From contig MU832087.1 in assembly GCA_029204225.1 (NCBI GenBank), positions 24,000-87,999 on the forward strand: 64,000 nucleotides of DNA. Reading direction: 5' to 3'. Below, piece by piece: positions 46,709 through 57,739 of the stretch; the first letter of the stretch is position 1; each line of letters starts with the position of its first letter. A model generated the notes under the pieces. That model made no database searches. It was not told where the DNA came from and saw nothing but the letters and a program-made list of their open reading frames with translations. Position numbers and translations under genes: made by a program. This DNA is from Diphasiastrum complanatum (lineage: Eukaryota; Streptophyta; Lycopodiopsida; Lycopodiales; Lycopodiaceae).

Positions 46709-47130
46709 GGCTCTGATACCAATGTAATGACCCAAAAGGACAACCCCTAAGATGAGGATAGGAGAACACAACAAGAGAGACTATGGAGCCAAACTGCCCA
46801 ACCAAACCTAGATCATAACTTGGATCTAGCCCCCAAGCCATGCCATGTGAAGCAGGAGGAGAAGAGAGAAACTGGTAACCTAAACCCAATATGTCGACGG
46901 TAGAATCGCTACCTCATTATATAGAGAGTAGAGTCTTGTGCATGAAACCATGCAACCCCCATGCAGGTCAACTATAAATAGATCACATCTCTTCATGCAG
47001 TCCTCCTACCTATATCCATCACACATACATGCAATACTCCATATGTCTTAATTAGAGTGTCTGGGTCCTCTCAAGGTAATTACTCACAAACAGGCCTTGA
47101 CTTGGAATTAAATCTTAGTGTGACCAATAA
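46709..47130 (-). repeat. LTR (5') with tRNA-Met primer site, minus
   Basis: GGCTCTGATACCA (46709-46721) is the tRNA-Met primer site read on the minus strand. An LTR-like edge starts TGTAATGACCC at 46723. A TATA-like TATATAG lies near 46919. The right edge is only approximate, at AATCTTGAACA near 47130. Confidence 0.5.
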
Positions 47131-47383
47131 TCTTGAACACTAGAGGGACGGGTCTACCATATTAGGACTATTCCAGGTCCTTAACCGAATGTGGCCATAA
47201 CAGTTCCACAGAAAATAGTTAAGCATTATCACTCTTAACCCAGGGCAGAAACAGTTAGCAGTCTTGCAGAGACTAAAATTCTCAGAATCTAGAGAAAGAT
47301 GCATCATTCTATCAAGGGATGGTAGTCTCAAATTCAAAGGAAGTTTAATGCCACAGCCATATCAACAGATAGCAACAAATAGC

Positions 47384-47737
47384 CTTTCCCATATTATTAC
47401 CATATAAGGGCTTTCCACCATTCTGATAAGTCTTATGGTACTAGTCCGTATCAATTTATAAAGTAAAAGCATATGTATTTGAAAAACAACTGTATTATAT
47501 AAGTTGCGATTAGCAAACGAGAGATAGCATGGTACTTAGATATGGGGCAAATACATGCCATACCAATACATGAATCCGTAATAGGTACAATACCATTTTC
47601 GAAACCCTTGAGCATATCCATGCTTTCCAAGTGTACGCCAGCTATCGCACAGTTTCATAAAATTTTAAAATTCTGATCATGTCTTAAGAAACATTATATC
47701 ATCACCTGTATGTGCTTAAAATTAGCCAAGTATTTTA
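47384..47737 (-). repeat. Dispersed repeat, inverted partner of 7191-7556
   Basis: This is the reverse complement of 7191-7556 with scattered differences. It includes a third variant of the GIGMA-ICP-like reading (minus strand, about 47560). The family is unknown. Confidence 0.75.
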
Positions 47738-47887
47738 TGTGAAGAATTGTAAAACATATATATCTTATGTATGTTGATTTTGAGAGTTCTACCCATGTAA
47801 ATTGATTGTACAAATTCAAGGTGTGTGAATTGAGCACATATCCTTGTAGAATAGGGCGAGTTTGAGTTAGGTAGATCAAGTTCCATT

Positions 47888-48010
47888 GACATGCAAGTCT
47901 AGTTGGTCTAGTATGACATGCAAGTCTAGTTGGTTTAGTATGACATGCAAAGTCAATTAGAGTGCATGCAACATGCAAAGTCAGTTAGAGTGCGTGCAAC
48001 ATGCAAGTCA
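47888..48010. repeat. Minisatellite, five units of 27-28 bp
   Basis: Units start at 47888, 47915, 47942, 47970 and 47998, each with ACATGCAA followed by AGTC. Units 1-2 read on as TAGTTGGT.TAGTATG, and units 3-4 as A.TTAGAGTGC.TGCA. Two unit types thus form one array. Confidence 0.85.
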
Positions 48011-50024
48011 GTACACATGCTCTACACATGTCCAATTCATCTAATGAAGTCACACGTTTTTCTCTCTCTAGGATTTTTTCTTTCTAGAAAGTCATTTTCT
48101 CTCTCTAGATTTTATTGATCCCCAGGCTTCCTTTAATCATGCCTAGATCGTGTGAGGTGATTGCACATCGATCTGAGCTCTCTGGACTTTGCTAGAACCG
48201 ATCAAAGATTTTCAGCCATAAGAACTTGACGCCGGCTAGATTCTGGTCACAGTGGCGCCGGGAGTGGCGCTGCTGGCACCGTGGACAATGCTGGCGCCAG
48301 TGGCGCCAGAAGTAAAGCTTATGAAGATAGCCTTACAACACTTACTATGCTTGCTTGCTCATATTGAGGAGTTGAGAAATTGTGGTTGTTTGTGTTGATT
48401 GCTTGGACCTCATTACTAGTGTGAGTTCATAGCTGAATGCTTCAAATTACTTGGAGAGGATGTTTGCTTGCTTTTGTTGAGAGGATTGATGGGTGAGAGT
48501 GATTTCATGGTGAGGATTGGTTGGTTGGTTGTAGTCCATTGTCATACTAATAGGCTTATATCTTGAATGAGTGGGATGGATTGCTTGAGGGCTTGGTGTG
48601 AGTGATGGGTTGCTGATTTTTCCTAGCCATTGTATCTTTTTGGCCTGTTTTTTTTACAGAATTTCGGTTTAGTTTTCTCTCAACTGAATTGTTAACATTT
48701 CAATCGCACCGTTCATATTCTAGAAACTTTATTTTTCTTCATTTTCTCTTTTTACACCAATTTGATCGGACATGCTAAAAGTGGAGAAAACTACGTCAAC
48801 ATGCCTGGCTCTGATTTTTGCTACAAGTTTCATGACTAGGGTTTCACATGCAACGACTACCTAAACTGCACATTGAGATATGAGATGATTTTTATATCTA
48901 TTTGCATTGATGGTAAAAGCTGTGGGTTTATTGTAAGATTTTACTTGACTTGAGTTTTTTCGTTGCCCATTCGTCCCAATCAATTTTGAAACTGATTTTC
49001 GTAAATCATCTATTCTCAAATGTGATAGTATAGCTTTAACCACTCGTGATTTGAATGTGATTTTTACAAGCGTGTTACAGTTGCGGAAGGGTAAGCATAT
49101 CACCTTGAAGGTTGAACACTGTCATTATTTCCCTCATCTACAATGTTATGACATCTTCCATAGAGTAGTTAAGACTTGAATTTTGTAGTTGCGTTCAAGC
49201 AAATCAGTTATAGTTTGGTAGTGAAGCATATAAACACAACTTAGATTTCAGTTTAGAAGCTTAGCACTTCATGAAGAAATGCGATGTGAGAAAGTAGGCG
49301 ATTATTGTTTACTATTCTTCGACTTGTTTAGTGAAAGCACAAAAATTGTAGCCAAGAGTCGTACAGATTTAGAATGTGTTTTATGGTGTGCTGAGTTAGG
49401 TTGGTTAGTTAAACTACCATGCGGAATCGTTAGGTTGTGAAATGGTTTTTCAGGTTTTGTCAATTATGAAACATATCAACTGAACCCGATCTCTGTGAAA
49501 CACCAGAGCAGGCCGTCCACCATCCGCGGTTGAAATACACCGCCTTGGTTAAGCGTCACACTAGTCACACCCGCCATTGGTACTGTCTAGAGATATACCT
49601 AGACCCGATGATCGGCGAAAATACCACCGCTTATCAAACAAATCGGTGTGTATAACTTGCACCCCACAAGCACATCATAGGCAATAAATCGGTTTCAAGC
49701 CCATGTAAGATTTTTACTAACTGTAAGCCGAATTCAATGGAGAAAGAGACATTAGCAAGATTGTAATGCGAATTAGTGATTAGAAGTTTTACGAAACTGT
49801 AACCCTAGAAAGCTAGTGAATCATTGCACCAAAATTGACAGCACCCCCTCCTTGCAACCGTATCTCTGAGAGTCTAAAAAACCCTCATCGGTTGGGGAGC
49901 ACGGGGCAATAGAGAAGGCCATCATGGTTGGAAGTGGCAAATCCTCTATTGCTCACGTAGGGCCGAACTGCCTTTAGAGGTGGGGCCCCTTGACCCTTTT
50001 AGGACGTTTTGGCTGGACCAACCC
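48011..50024. other. Unassigned non-coding DNA
   Basis: About 48250-48315 has four GGCGC-containing words (TGGCGCCGGGAG, TGGCGCTGCTGGC, CTGGCGCCAGTGGCGCCAG) in otherwise AT-rich DNA. CT-rich words before it (TTTTCTCTCTCTAG) suggest an LTR or leader. No frame from 48320 to 50024 could be supported. Confidence 0.35.
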
Positions 50025-50448
50025 AGTTATGGACTCGGCTCATTACATTCGCCGCGCCCATTTACATTTACTTTACTTTATGCATAAGCAGGCCTTGGGC
50101 CTTTTTTTATTCATTAGTGACACTTAGACTATATGGTTGACCTTTGGCCTTATTATTCATTATTAGGCCATTTGGACATATTACTGGAGAGTGGGGGCCT
50201 TCTTGGAGGGTGCACTATTTTCCCTCCCAATTGGGCCCTAGCCATCGTAAGCTTCCTTTTAGGGCTTTCTCTTGGCTATAAGTAGGGAAACTGTGTCATT
50301 TGTTATTCAGCTGATGATATTGATCTCTCTCTCTTTAGCCTCCTTAATCTCTCTCTTTCCTGCTTTCTAGGGTTAAGTCTTGCTTATGTGCTGCTTTCAT
50401 AGCTTAAGTCTTGCTTATGTGATGCTTTCATAGCTTAGATCTAGATCA
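50025..50448 (+). repeat. 5' LTR of chromovirus (50025-55274)
   Basis: It starts GTTATGGACTCGGC and matches 54853-55274 at about 96% by hand count. A tRNA-Met primer site (TGGTATCAGAGCAC, from 50470) lies about 20 bp further on, so the true LTR may extend to about 50469. Confidence 0.8.
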
Positions 50449-53400
50449 ATTGTGGCTCTCTTCTTAACTTGGTATCAGAGCACTTTTCTGATTGCTGAAT
50501 TTCAGATCTGATTTTCTAATTGGGTGCCCATTTTCCTTGCTGTTTTTTCTCTCTTTGCTGAGGGCTTTCGTCTCTTTGCTTCAGCAACATTCAGCACAGT
50601 TTGGAGGAGGACCAGCTCCTATCAAAGCATTTTCCTTGGCGGAGCTTTAGCAGATAGTTAGCGGAAGTACTTCCACTAAATTTGGCGGCCGGAATTTTTT
50701 TTTTTTTTTGGACAGATTATTTTCGGCGCCCAAGTTTCAACCCTCTATCACCCATTTCCAGCTTGTTTGTAGGCTCTCTAGCGCCCAATTCCCTCATCTC
50801 TTTCATCTGTTTCTCCTCCCATTTTCAGCCCTCTCACTTTTGTTTGCAGGTTGTCCAGCCGTTTCATACTTTCATCTGTTTTTGTCTCCGTTTGAAGCCA
50901 TTTTTCACACCTTGTTTGCAGGCTGTCCATCGTCCATCCTCAACTAAATTTCACAAAATTCCGACTCCGTTTGATATTCCAATTTGTCACTTGTCTCTTG
51001 GCTGTTCAACGCATTTTCACAGCTTTCATTTTCACTTTTTTCATTTGTTGATTGATGTCCTTTCTTAGTTGTGATAATAGTGGTTTTGATATACTAATTT
51101 GGGGTGACGACAAGAGTCCGCTCTCTCAAGTTTTCATCTATTCCTTCCACTATCATTATGGCACATTCACCTATCCCGAGTGAGACTCTCAGGAAACCTT
51201 ATCCGATCAGTTTCGTCGCCTGAATGAGACCTTTTCTAACCTCGATACCGTTATGATCGGCTTTGCTACTATGCAGTCACAGATTGATTCTTTACAGCCT
51301 CATGGTCCTGGTAAAGCTCCTATTTTTTCTTCATTTAGGACTCCCCCTCCATTTGGATTTCCATCTTCCTCTACTAGTCAACCTGGTGGTGGACCGTTCA
51401 TTTCACCTAACCCATCTCTTGGTTTCTTTTCACGTCCCCCACTTCTTGAGCCACACTTTGCTCGAGACTTTCGTGATAGGGTACAGCTTGCTACCTATTC
51501 CGGTTCATCTAACGGGAACTTATTAGAGAATTGGTTTGCTAAGCTTGACACATATTTTCAGATCTACCCTAAGACTGATCCTCAGAAGATCCAGTTGGCT
51601 ACTTTACATTTAGATGGACGCGCCGCCACGTGGTGGCGAGTTTATAGAGCTGATCCTGATCGGGAAGGGCTCCATTTATGGCATACTTTTCGTCGTGACC
51701 TCCGTCATGCTATGATTGACCCTCAGTGGCTCGACCGCCAACGTGATACATTCCGTAGTCTCACTCAGACCAGTGATCTTGCTTCTTATACAGATCAGTT
51801 TATGGAGCTTTCTTATCTTTTCACAGCTCTACAGCCCACTAAGCTTATTTCTCGTTACATTGATGGGCTTCGTGGTGCTTTACGTTATGATGTTTCTTCC
51901 TTCCGTCCTCCCACACTTGTTAGACGATGTCTCTTGCCAGTACTTTACAGCATAAGTACTCTGACACTCTTCCTTCCCGCTTCTCCCGACCCCATCCTTT
52001 TGCTTCATCTTTTCTCGCTGCGTCCACCCCTACACCTACCCCTTCTGTTCCAGCTCTCTCCATTGTCCCTTCATCTCCTCGTCCTCCGACTCCTCAACCT
52101 GCTTTTGTCTGACGTTACACATCTGTAGAGTTCGCTGACCTTCAGCAGCAGCGTCTTTGCTTTCGTTGTAAGAGTCCTGACCATTTTGCCCGTGATTGCC
52201 GTCAGCCTCTCCCTACTACTACTGCTGTTTTTTACCATGAGAGCACTACTCCAGATGATTCCAATATCTACATTCATATTTCTGATGAGCCTGACCTATC
52301 CTCTGAGCCTTCCACTAATTTACTTCTTGCTACTTGCCATGCTCATCTTGCCTATGCTACTTGGATAGGGCGTCCTAGTCCTCGTTCCATTTGGTTACGT
52401 GTACGTATTACAGGTCATGAGTATATTGCTTTAGTTGATACTGGCAGCACTCATTCTTTTATTAGTAGTTATATCACTCGTCGGATACGTGCTTCACCTA
52501 TTCCTACTTCACAGCCTCTCACAGTTGAGGTTGCCAGTTCCCATTCTTTTTCTAGTTCTCAGATGTTTCAGCGTTTACCATACTGCATTGGAGATTTTTT
52601 TGGACAGGCAGATCTTTACATTATTTCTATGGAACATTATGATCTTATCCTTGGTGCTGATTGGCTTGCATCTCTTGGAGCCGTTACACTGGACTTGACA
52701 TAGCAGACATTGACATTTGTACTTGATGCAGTTACACACTCACTTGTTGGCATTGATTCTCAGGGAGACTTCCAGTTGGTTACCGGGAAGCAGTTTATGC
52801 GTAGCCTGCCAAAGGCTGACGATGCAGCTCTTCTTTTCATTCAGAGTACATCAGTTGCTGCTTCACTTTTACCATCCGTGGGTCCTCTTCCTCAGGTTGA
52901 TGTTGCTTCGGATTTACAGGTTGTTGTTTTGTGCCTTGTGCCTATGCCTTGATTCACAGATATTGTATTCAGTGGTCATTCCTGGTTTCATTGATATTGA
53001 GGTCGTATACCTTGGTGGTATTTCTACTATTGCTTTTGTGCATACTTCAGATTGTCCTCCTGGTTCGATGGTTGGTGCAGTATCTTCTCCATTGGTCTCT
53101 ATATCTCCATCTCTTCAGTCTGTTATGGCTGATGTTCCTGCTAATTTCTATGGGGTTCTTCATGGGTCCACGTTTGATGGTTCCCTCGCTATTGGTGATC
53201 AGGTTGTATCTTCTTTCGCTTTACTCCATGGATCTCTGCTTGAGGTTTGTGAGCTGCCTCATGATATTTCTACGGTTCCTGACATGATTCATGCACCTTT
53301 GGCCCTTACTGTTACACATTTTTCATCTGAGGATATTTGCCAAATGGTCACTATTACTTATCTAGGATATTTATATGCTGGGATCTTTCTAGATGAGTAC

Positions 53401-54852
53401 ACGGACATCCTTCGATCTCTTGGTGTTTCTACATATAGGTTTGCTGCAGTCCATGCCAATGGTATACACTTTTGAGTTCATGCTACTGATTCCTTTTTAC
53501 CTCTTGATATTTGGCATTCCTGGTTATTACGTATCGCTTGGATTTCATTTGGACCTATTGCTTACACTACTGCTTTTTTTTAGCTATGGATATATGGCAT
53601 TCCTGGTTATTACATATAGCTTGGTTTTCATTTGGACTTGTTGATTGGTGCTTGTTTTTCCATATTACTGTCGCCTATGGTGCAGATATCTCTATGATTA
53701 TGCATGTGGCTCTCTATTTGTTCCTTGGATTGTTGCTCATTGTCAGGCTTGGCATATCCTGTTGGCTTGGGTTATTGCCTCCGTTCCAGCTACTATTTGT
53801 CTGGGTAATCTTCAGGTTTCCTGTCATTTCAGGTTGCTCCATATTGCTTGGTCTCCGATGCTGAGTTGCCACTTTGTTCTGGTGTTCCGAGACCATCAAG
53901 GTACCTTGAGAGAATTCCTTCTCCTCTCTTGGATAGTTTTTGGAGATGTTGCCGCCATATACTTCAGTGTTGCTCAGTGCTTTGATACTCATTCCCAGCT
54001 ACACGTGGATATTGCTTCGATGCTTGCTGCTGATGTTGCGGATCCCGTTCCTCGTTCTAGTGCATTTTTTCTATTCCTCACTTGTGCGCCTGATGTGTAC
54101 TTTGGGATTACACTTGCGGCCAGTTCCGATGGGTCATCCAATTCTCCATCCATTTTTGGTGTATCCTTTGATGGATTATTCTACCTTCTCGGGCTTTTTG
54201 GATACCTTGGTGCTCGAGAGCTTATTACCCGAGCCAATTCTCATTTACAGCATGTTCAGCAACGTTATTAGACCTCAATTGATCGTCACCGCCACCATGT
54301 TGAGTTTCAGCTTGGAGATATGGTTTATCTACGCCTACGGTTTGCACATCATCATTTTGTCCATGGCCATGCTTCTACTGAGAAGCTTGCACCACGTTAT
54401 TATGGGCCTTATCTCATTTTGGAGGTTCTTAGTCCAGTTACATATCGCTTACAGCTTCCTACTTCCACACGTGCCTGTGATGTATTCCATGTCAGTTTAT
54501 TATGTGCTGCTATTGAGGATGACGCTCCTTGTGATGCTGAGTTTCCTACTGCTCCAGAGTTATTTCCATTTTTACCTGCTGCTATATTACAGGTTTGTCT
54601 ATACCATAGTCGACGCCGCCGGCAGATTCAGTTTTTGGTCCAGTGGGATGGCCGTCCTATTGAGGAGGCCACATGGGAGCCTATTGATGTCTTTTATCAT
54701 ACACCATCACTTGTGGATTAGGCTCGTGCTCTTGCTACACTTGTTGATTCCTCTACATCAGATGTTGCTCTAGTTGTTGATGCACCAGGGCTTGCTGCTA
54801 CTTGATCCAGTTTCTTTTTGGCAGTTGGGTCTTTTTCTTTTGTGACAGGGAG

Positions 54853-55274
54853 AGTTATGGACTCAGCTCATTGCATTCACCACGTCCATTTACATTTACT
54901 TTACTTTATGCATAAGCAAGCCTTGGGCCCTTTTTTATTCATTAGTGACACTTAGACTATATGGTTGGCCTTTGGCCTTACTATTCATTATTAGGCCATT
55001 TGGACATATTACTGGAGAGTGGGGGCCTTCTTGGAGGGTGCACTATTTTCCCTCCCAGTTGGGCCCTAGCCACCGAAAGCTTCCTTTTAGGGCTTCCTCT
55101 TGGCTATAAGTAGGGAAACTGTGTCATTTGTTATTCAGGTGATGATATTGATCTCTCTCTTTAGCCTCCTTAATCTCTCTCTTTCCTGCTTTCTAGGGTT
55201 AAGTCTTGCTTATGTGCTGCTTTCATAGCTTAAGTCTTGCTTATGTGATGCTTTCATAGCTTAGCTCTAGATCA
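54853..55274 (+). repeat. 3' LTR of chromovirus (50025-55274)
   Basis: It follows a purine-rich GACAGGGAGAG. It ends at CTCTAGATCA, where minus-strand Copia sequence starts at once. The flanks on the two sides of the element are unrelated and no target-site duplication is visible. Confidence 0.8.
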
Positions 55275-57080
55275 GCAAGCCAATAGCTTTGGCTTCTTTG
55301 ATCATAGAGAGCATGGATTTGTAGTTGGGATGTCCCAACCTCCTATGTCATAATTCCTTCATAGAGAGCTTGTTCACAAGAGCAACATTACAAGCATTCA
55401 CATACTCATTTGGATCTAGTTTATAGATGCCTCCAAATCTAGATCCTAATGCAAGTATCTCATCATTCTTCTTGATAGTGCAAGTATCAACATTGAATTT
55501 TACATCAAGGCCATTATCAAGCAATTGGCCAACACTAATAAGATTCTTAGATCTTCTTCTTCTTGAGATTGGATGATGAAGCATTAGAGGAATCATCTTC
55601 CTCCTCATCTTTGTCTTTGGATTTGACTTTGTCCTTGCTTGAGGATTGTTGATGTGGGTTCTTGCTCCTCCCTTTGTGCTTATCCTTGGCAAAGAGAGCT
55701 TTGCCATCATTATGAGTGAGAGAGAGCTTGTCCATCCTCAAGATCTTGTACTCTTGTCTTGATTCTTCTAAAATTAGCACACTTTGGAGAGCCTCCAAAC
55801 TTGGTAGCTCCTCCTTAATGGCATAGGATTGGACAAGGTTACCAAATTCACTTCTCAAGCCATTGAGAATGACTTGAACTAGCTCATTTTGAATGATGGA
55901 ATCACCAATACAATCAAGTTCTCTATGAATATCTTTTACTCTCAAAACATAACTAGATGCACTCTCATCACTCTTTTGGCTACTTTGAAAGATTTGATTA
56001 CTAAGAGTGAGAAGCCTAGAGGTATTCTTAGCCTCATAGATAGTCTTGAGACAATCCCAAGCTTCTTTGGTTGTTGTACAAGTATCTATATCCCTCAATA
56101 TCTCATTAGAGACATTCATCTTAATGTAGTGGAGAGCCATCCTAGCTCTCTTTTTGTATTTTTGAACCTCTTGAAGAACTTGTGGTTCTTCTTCAAGTCC
56201 AAGAACTATGTCCATCACATCTTGAAGGATCAAGATGGACTCCATCCTCATTTTCCAAATTGAATAGTTTGAAGTGGACAATGTTTCACTTGGTTCCAAC
56301 AAGGATGAACCCATTGAATACATTTGAAGTGAAGAAAACTCAAATGATGAACAATATATGTTGCTACACACTCTCTATAGGAGCCAATAATAGAGTACTA
56401 TCTCCTCCTATGAAAGATCTTGCAACTATTTGTGAATTGATTCTCACTAGCTACACAAATCTCTCTAAAACAAGATCTATTTCACATCAAATGATGGAGT
56501 ATAGGCAAAGTTAGGATCAAACACTCTTAGCACGTGTGAAGTACACTAAGAAACCAAATTTGACTTAAATACAATGATATTGCATGAAAAAAAATGGCTA
56601 AGATCTCAAAACAGTGCCTAGATCACATATAGATGAGATTGGTAAGCATACAACTGTGATTTTGGATCAACCAAGCAATCTCTTGACCAAATCAAATGTG
56701 TCCACCCAGGTCTAGGTGCCCTACCTAACCCTCTTCAAAAAGCTTATACCTTCTGATTGGCTCAACCAAATGGAATGAAACTGATTGCATCAGAAACTAG
56801 ACAAAAATAGCTTCAAAACAAGCTATCAAGCAAGATAAATGGATCAAGCATGAGAGAGAACTTCCAAACTGAAATTGGATATTCCTCACACGTGTCTGAG
56901 CACCTAATTCTGTACAGTACCAGGTCAGACCCAATCAATGTCCTTTTGATCTCTTTTGATCCAAAATTGAACAAGATAGCTAGGAAAATGGGCCTTGACA
57001 ACTTCTAGCTCAAGATTGATGAGTAGTTTTCACTTAAATGGATCAAAATGCATGGTAACCTTAGGTAGGCTCTGATACCA
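55275..57080 (-). mobile_element. Copia element (minus): gag and pre-integrase region
   Basis: Minus-strand gag runs from about 56320 to 55550: STSNYSIWKMRMESILILQD, TTKEAWDCLKTIYEAKNTSR, VILNGLRSEFGNLVQSYAI and a lysine/serine-rich tail. A fragment of the protease/pre-integrase region follows (about 55540-55300; NLISVGQLLDNGLDVKF). The element is cut where the chromovirus begins at 55274. The gag looks nearly whole, the rest of pol is absent, and the element is a fossil. It is close to the element at 57740-62720 and to the Copia at 3391. Confidence 0.88.
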
Positions 57081-57739
57081 TGTTGATTTCACACGTGTGG
57101 ATTGTCCACTACATGTACTTGTGATCTCCTAAGGTGTGTAGATGCACCAAGATCAAGACTAGATTGATATTCAAGATCAATCTTAGATCCTATGGCAAAA
57201 ACACACTACTACATGCATTCAATCACTTCCAACTCTCACTCACACATGTGGGAAGTATTCAAAAAATATTCTAAGTAAAAACAAGTTGCTCTCCTCGAGT
57301 AGAGAGAGAAAAACCATCATGAGCTCTCGGGTAGAGAGAGAAAGCTAGAAATCCAATAACACTCAAAATCCACATAATCACCAAATCAATTAGCTTCAAA
57401 ATGAGGAGTACAATGATACTAGTAGATCCACGAGCTACCACTATGCTTAACTATGATTGGACCATACTTTGTCACCTCTTAATCCTATTGGACCATTGAT
57501 CCATGCACCTCTTGATTCTATTGGACTATATTCAAGCACACCTCAAATTCCTATTGGACCTCACATGGTTCCACCTCTAAATCCTATTGGACCTCTTAGA
57601 ATTCATCAAACAAAAGCATTACACTTGTCTACACTCTAATTGGCACGAGTTTAGCCTCTTACTCTATTTTGGCTCAATAGTGGCATTACAAGTGGAAATG
57701 CATAATTTGCCATCTATGCCAAATTTGTTCCTATCAACA
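57081..57739 (-). repeat. 5' LTR of the Copia element at 55275
   Basis: On + it runs from TGTTGATTTCACACGTG to CTATCAACA (659 bp, matched TGTTGAT/ATCAACA ends). The primer site GGCTCTGATACCA (57068-57080) abuts it. It contains an ACACGTGT box near the primer site. Confidence 0.8.

Larger units (their letters stand above)
50025..55274 (+). mobile_element. Chromovirus (Gypsy) with gag, protease and chromodomain; unusual middle
   Basis: Between two LTRs the + strand encodes, in order, gag (about 51180-51930; LATYSGSSNGNLLENWFAKL, LDGRAATWWRVYRAD), a zinc knuckle (about 52150; CFRCKSPDHFARDC) and a retropepsin (about 52390-52700; YIALVDTGSTHSFISSYI, YDLILGADWLASLGAV). About 54230-54720 encodes an integrase end with chromodomain (LAPRYYGPYLILEVLSPVTY, FLVQWDGRPIEEATWEPIDV). 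No RT, RNase H or integrase core was recognised between about 52710 and 54220. That stretch holds valine/leucine-rich sequence I cannot assign. It is broken. The roughly 4% LTR divergence (hand count) makes it older than the nested element at 27912. Confidence 0.85.

Noticed and set aside
48861-49103. 80-codon minus frame
   Set aside because: Compositionally plausible but isolated, short, and without similarity or regulatory context.
50682-51068. 128-codon + frame in the chromovirus leader, Phe/Ser/His-rich
   Set aside because: Pyrimidine-rich leader sequence that yields F/S/L-rich translations; no domain recognised.
52717-54773. Long overlapping leucine-rich + frames looking like membrane proteins
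   Set aside because: They are TTT/CTT-rich alternative frames of the chromovirus interior. Hydrophobicity follows from base composition, not from a membrane protein.
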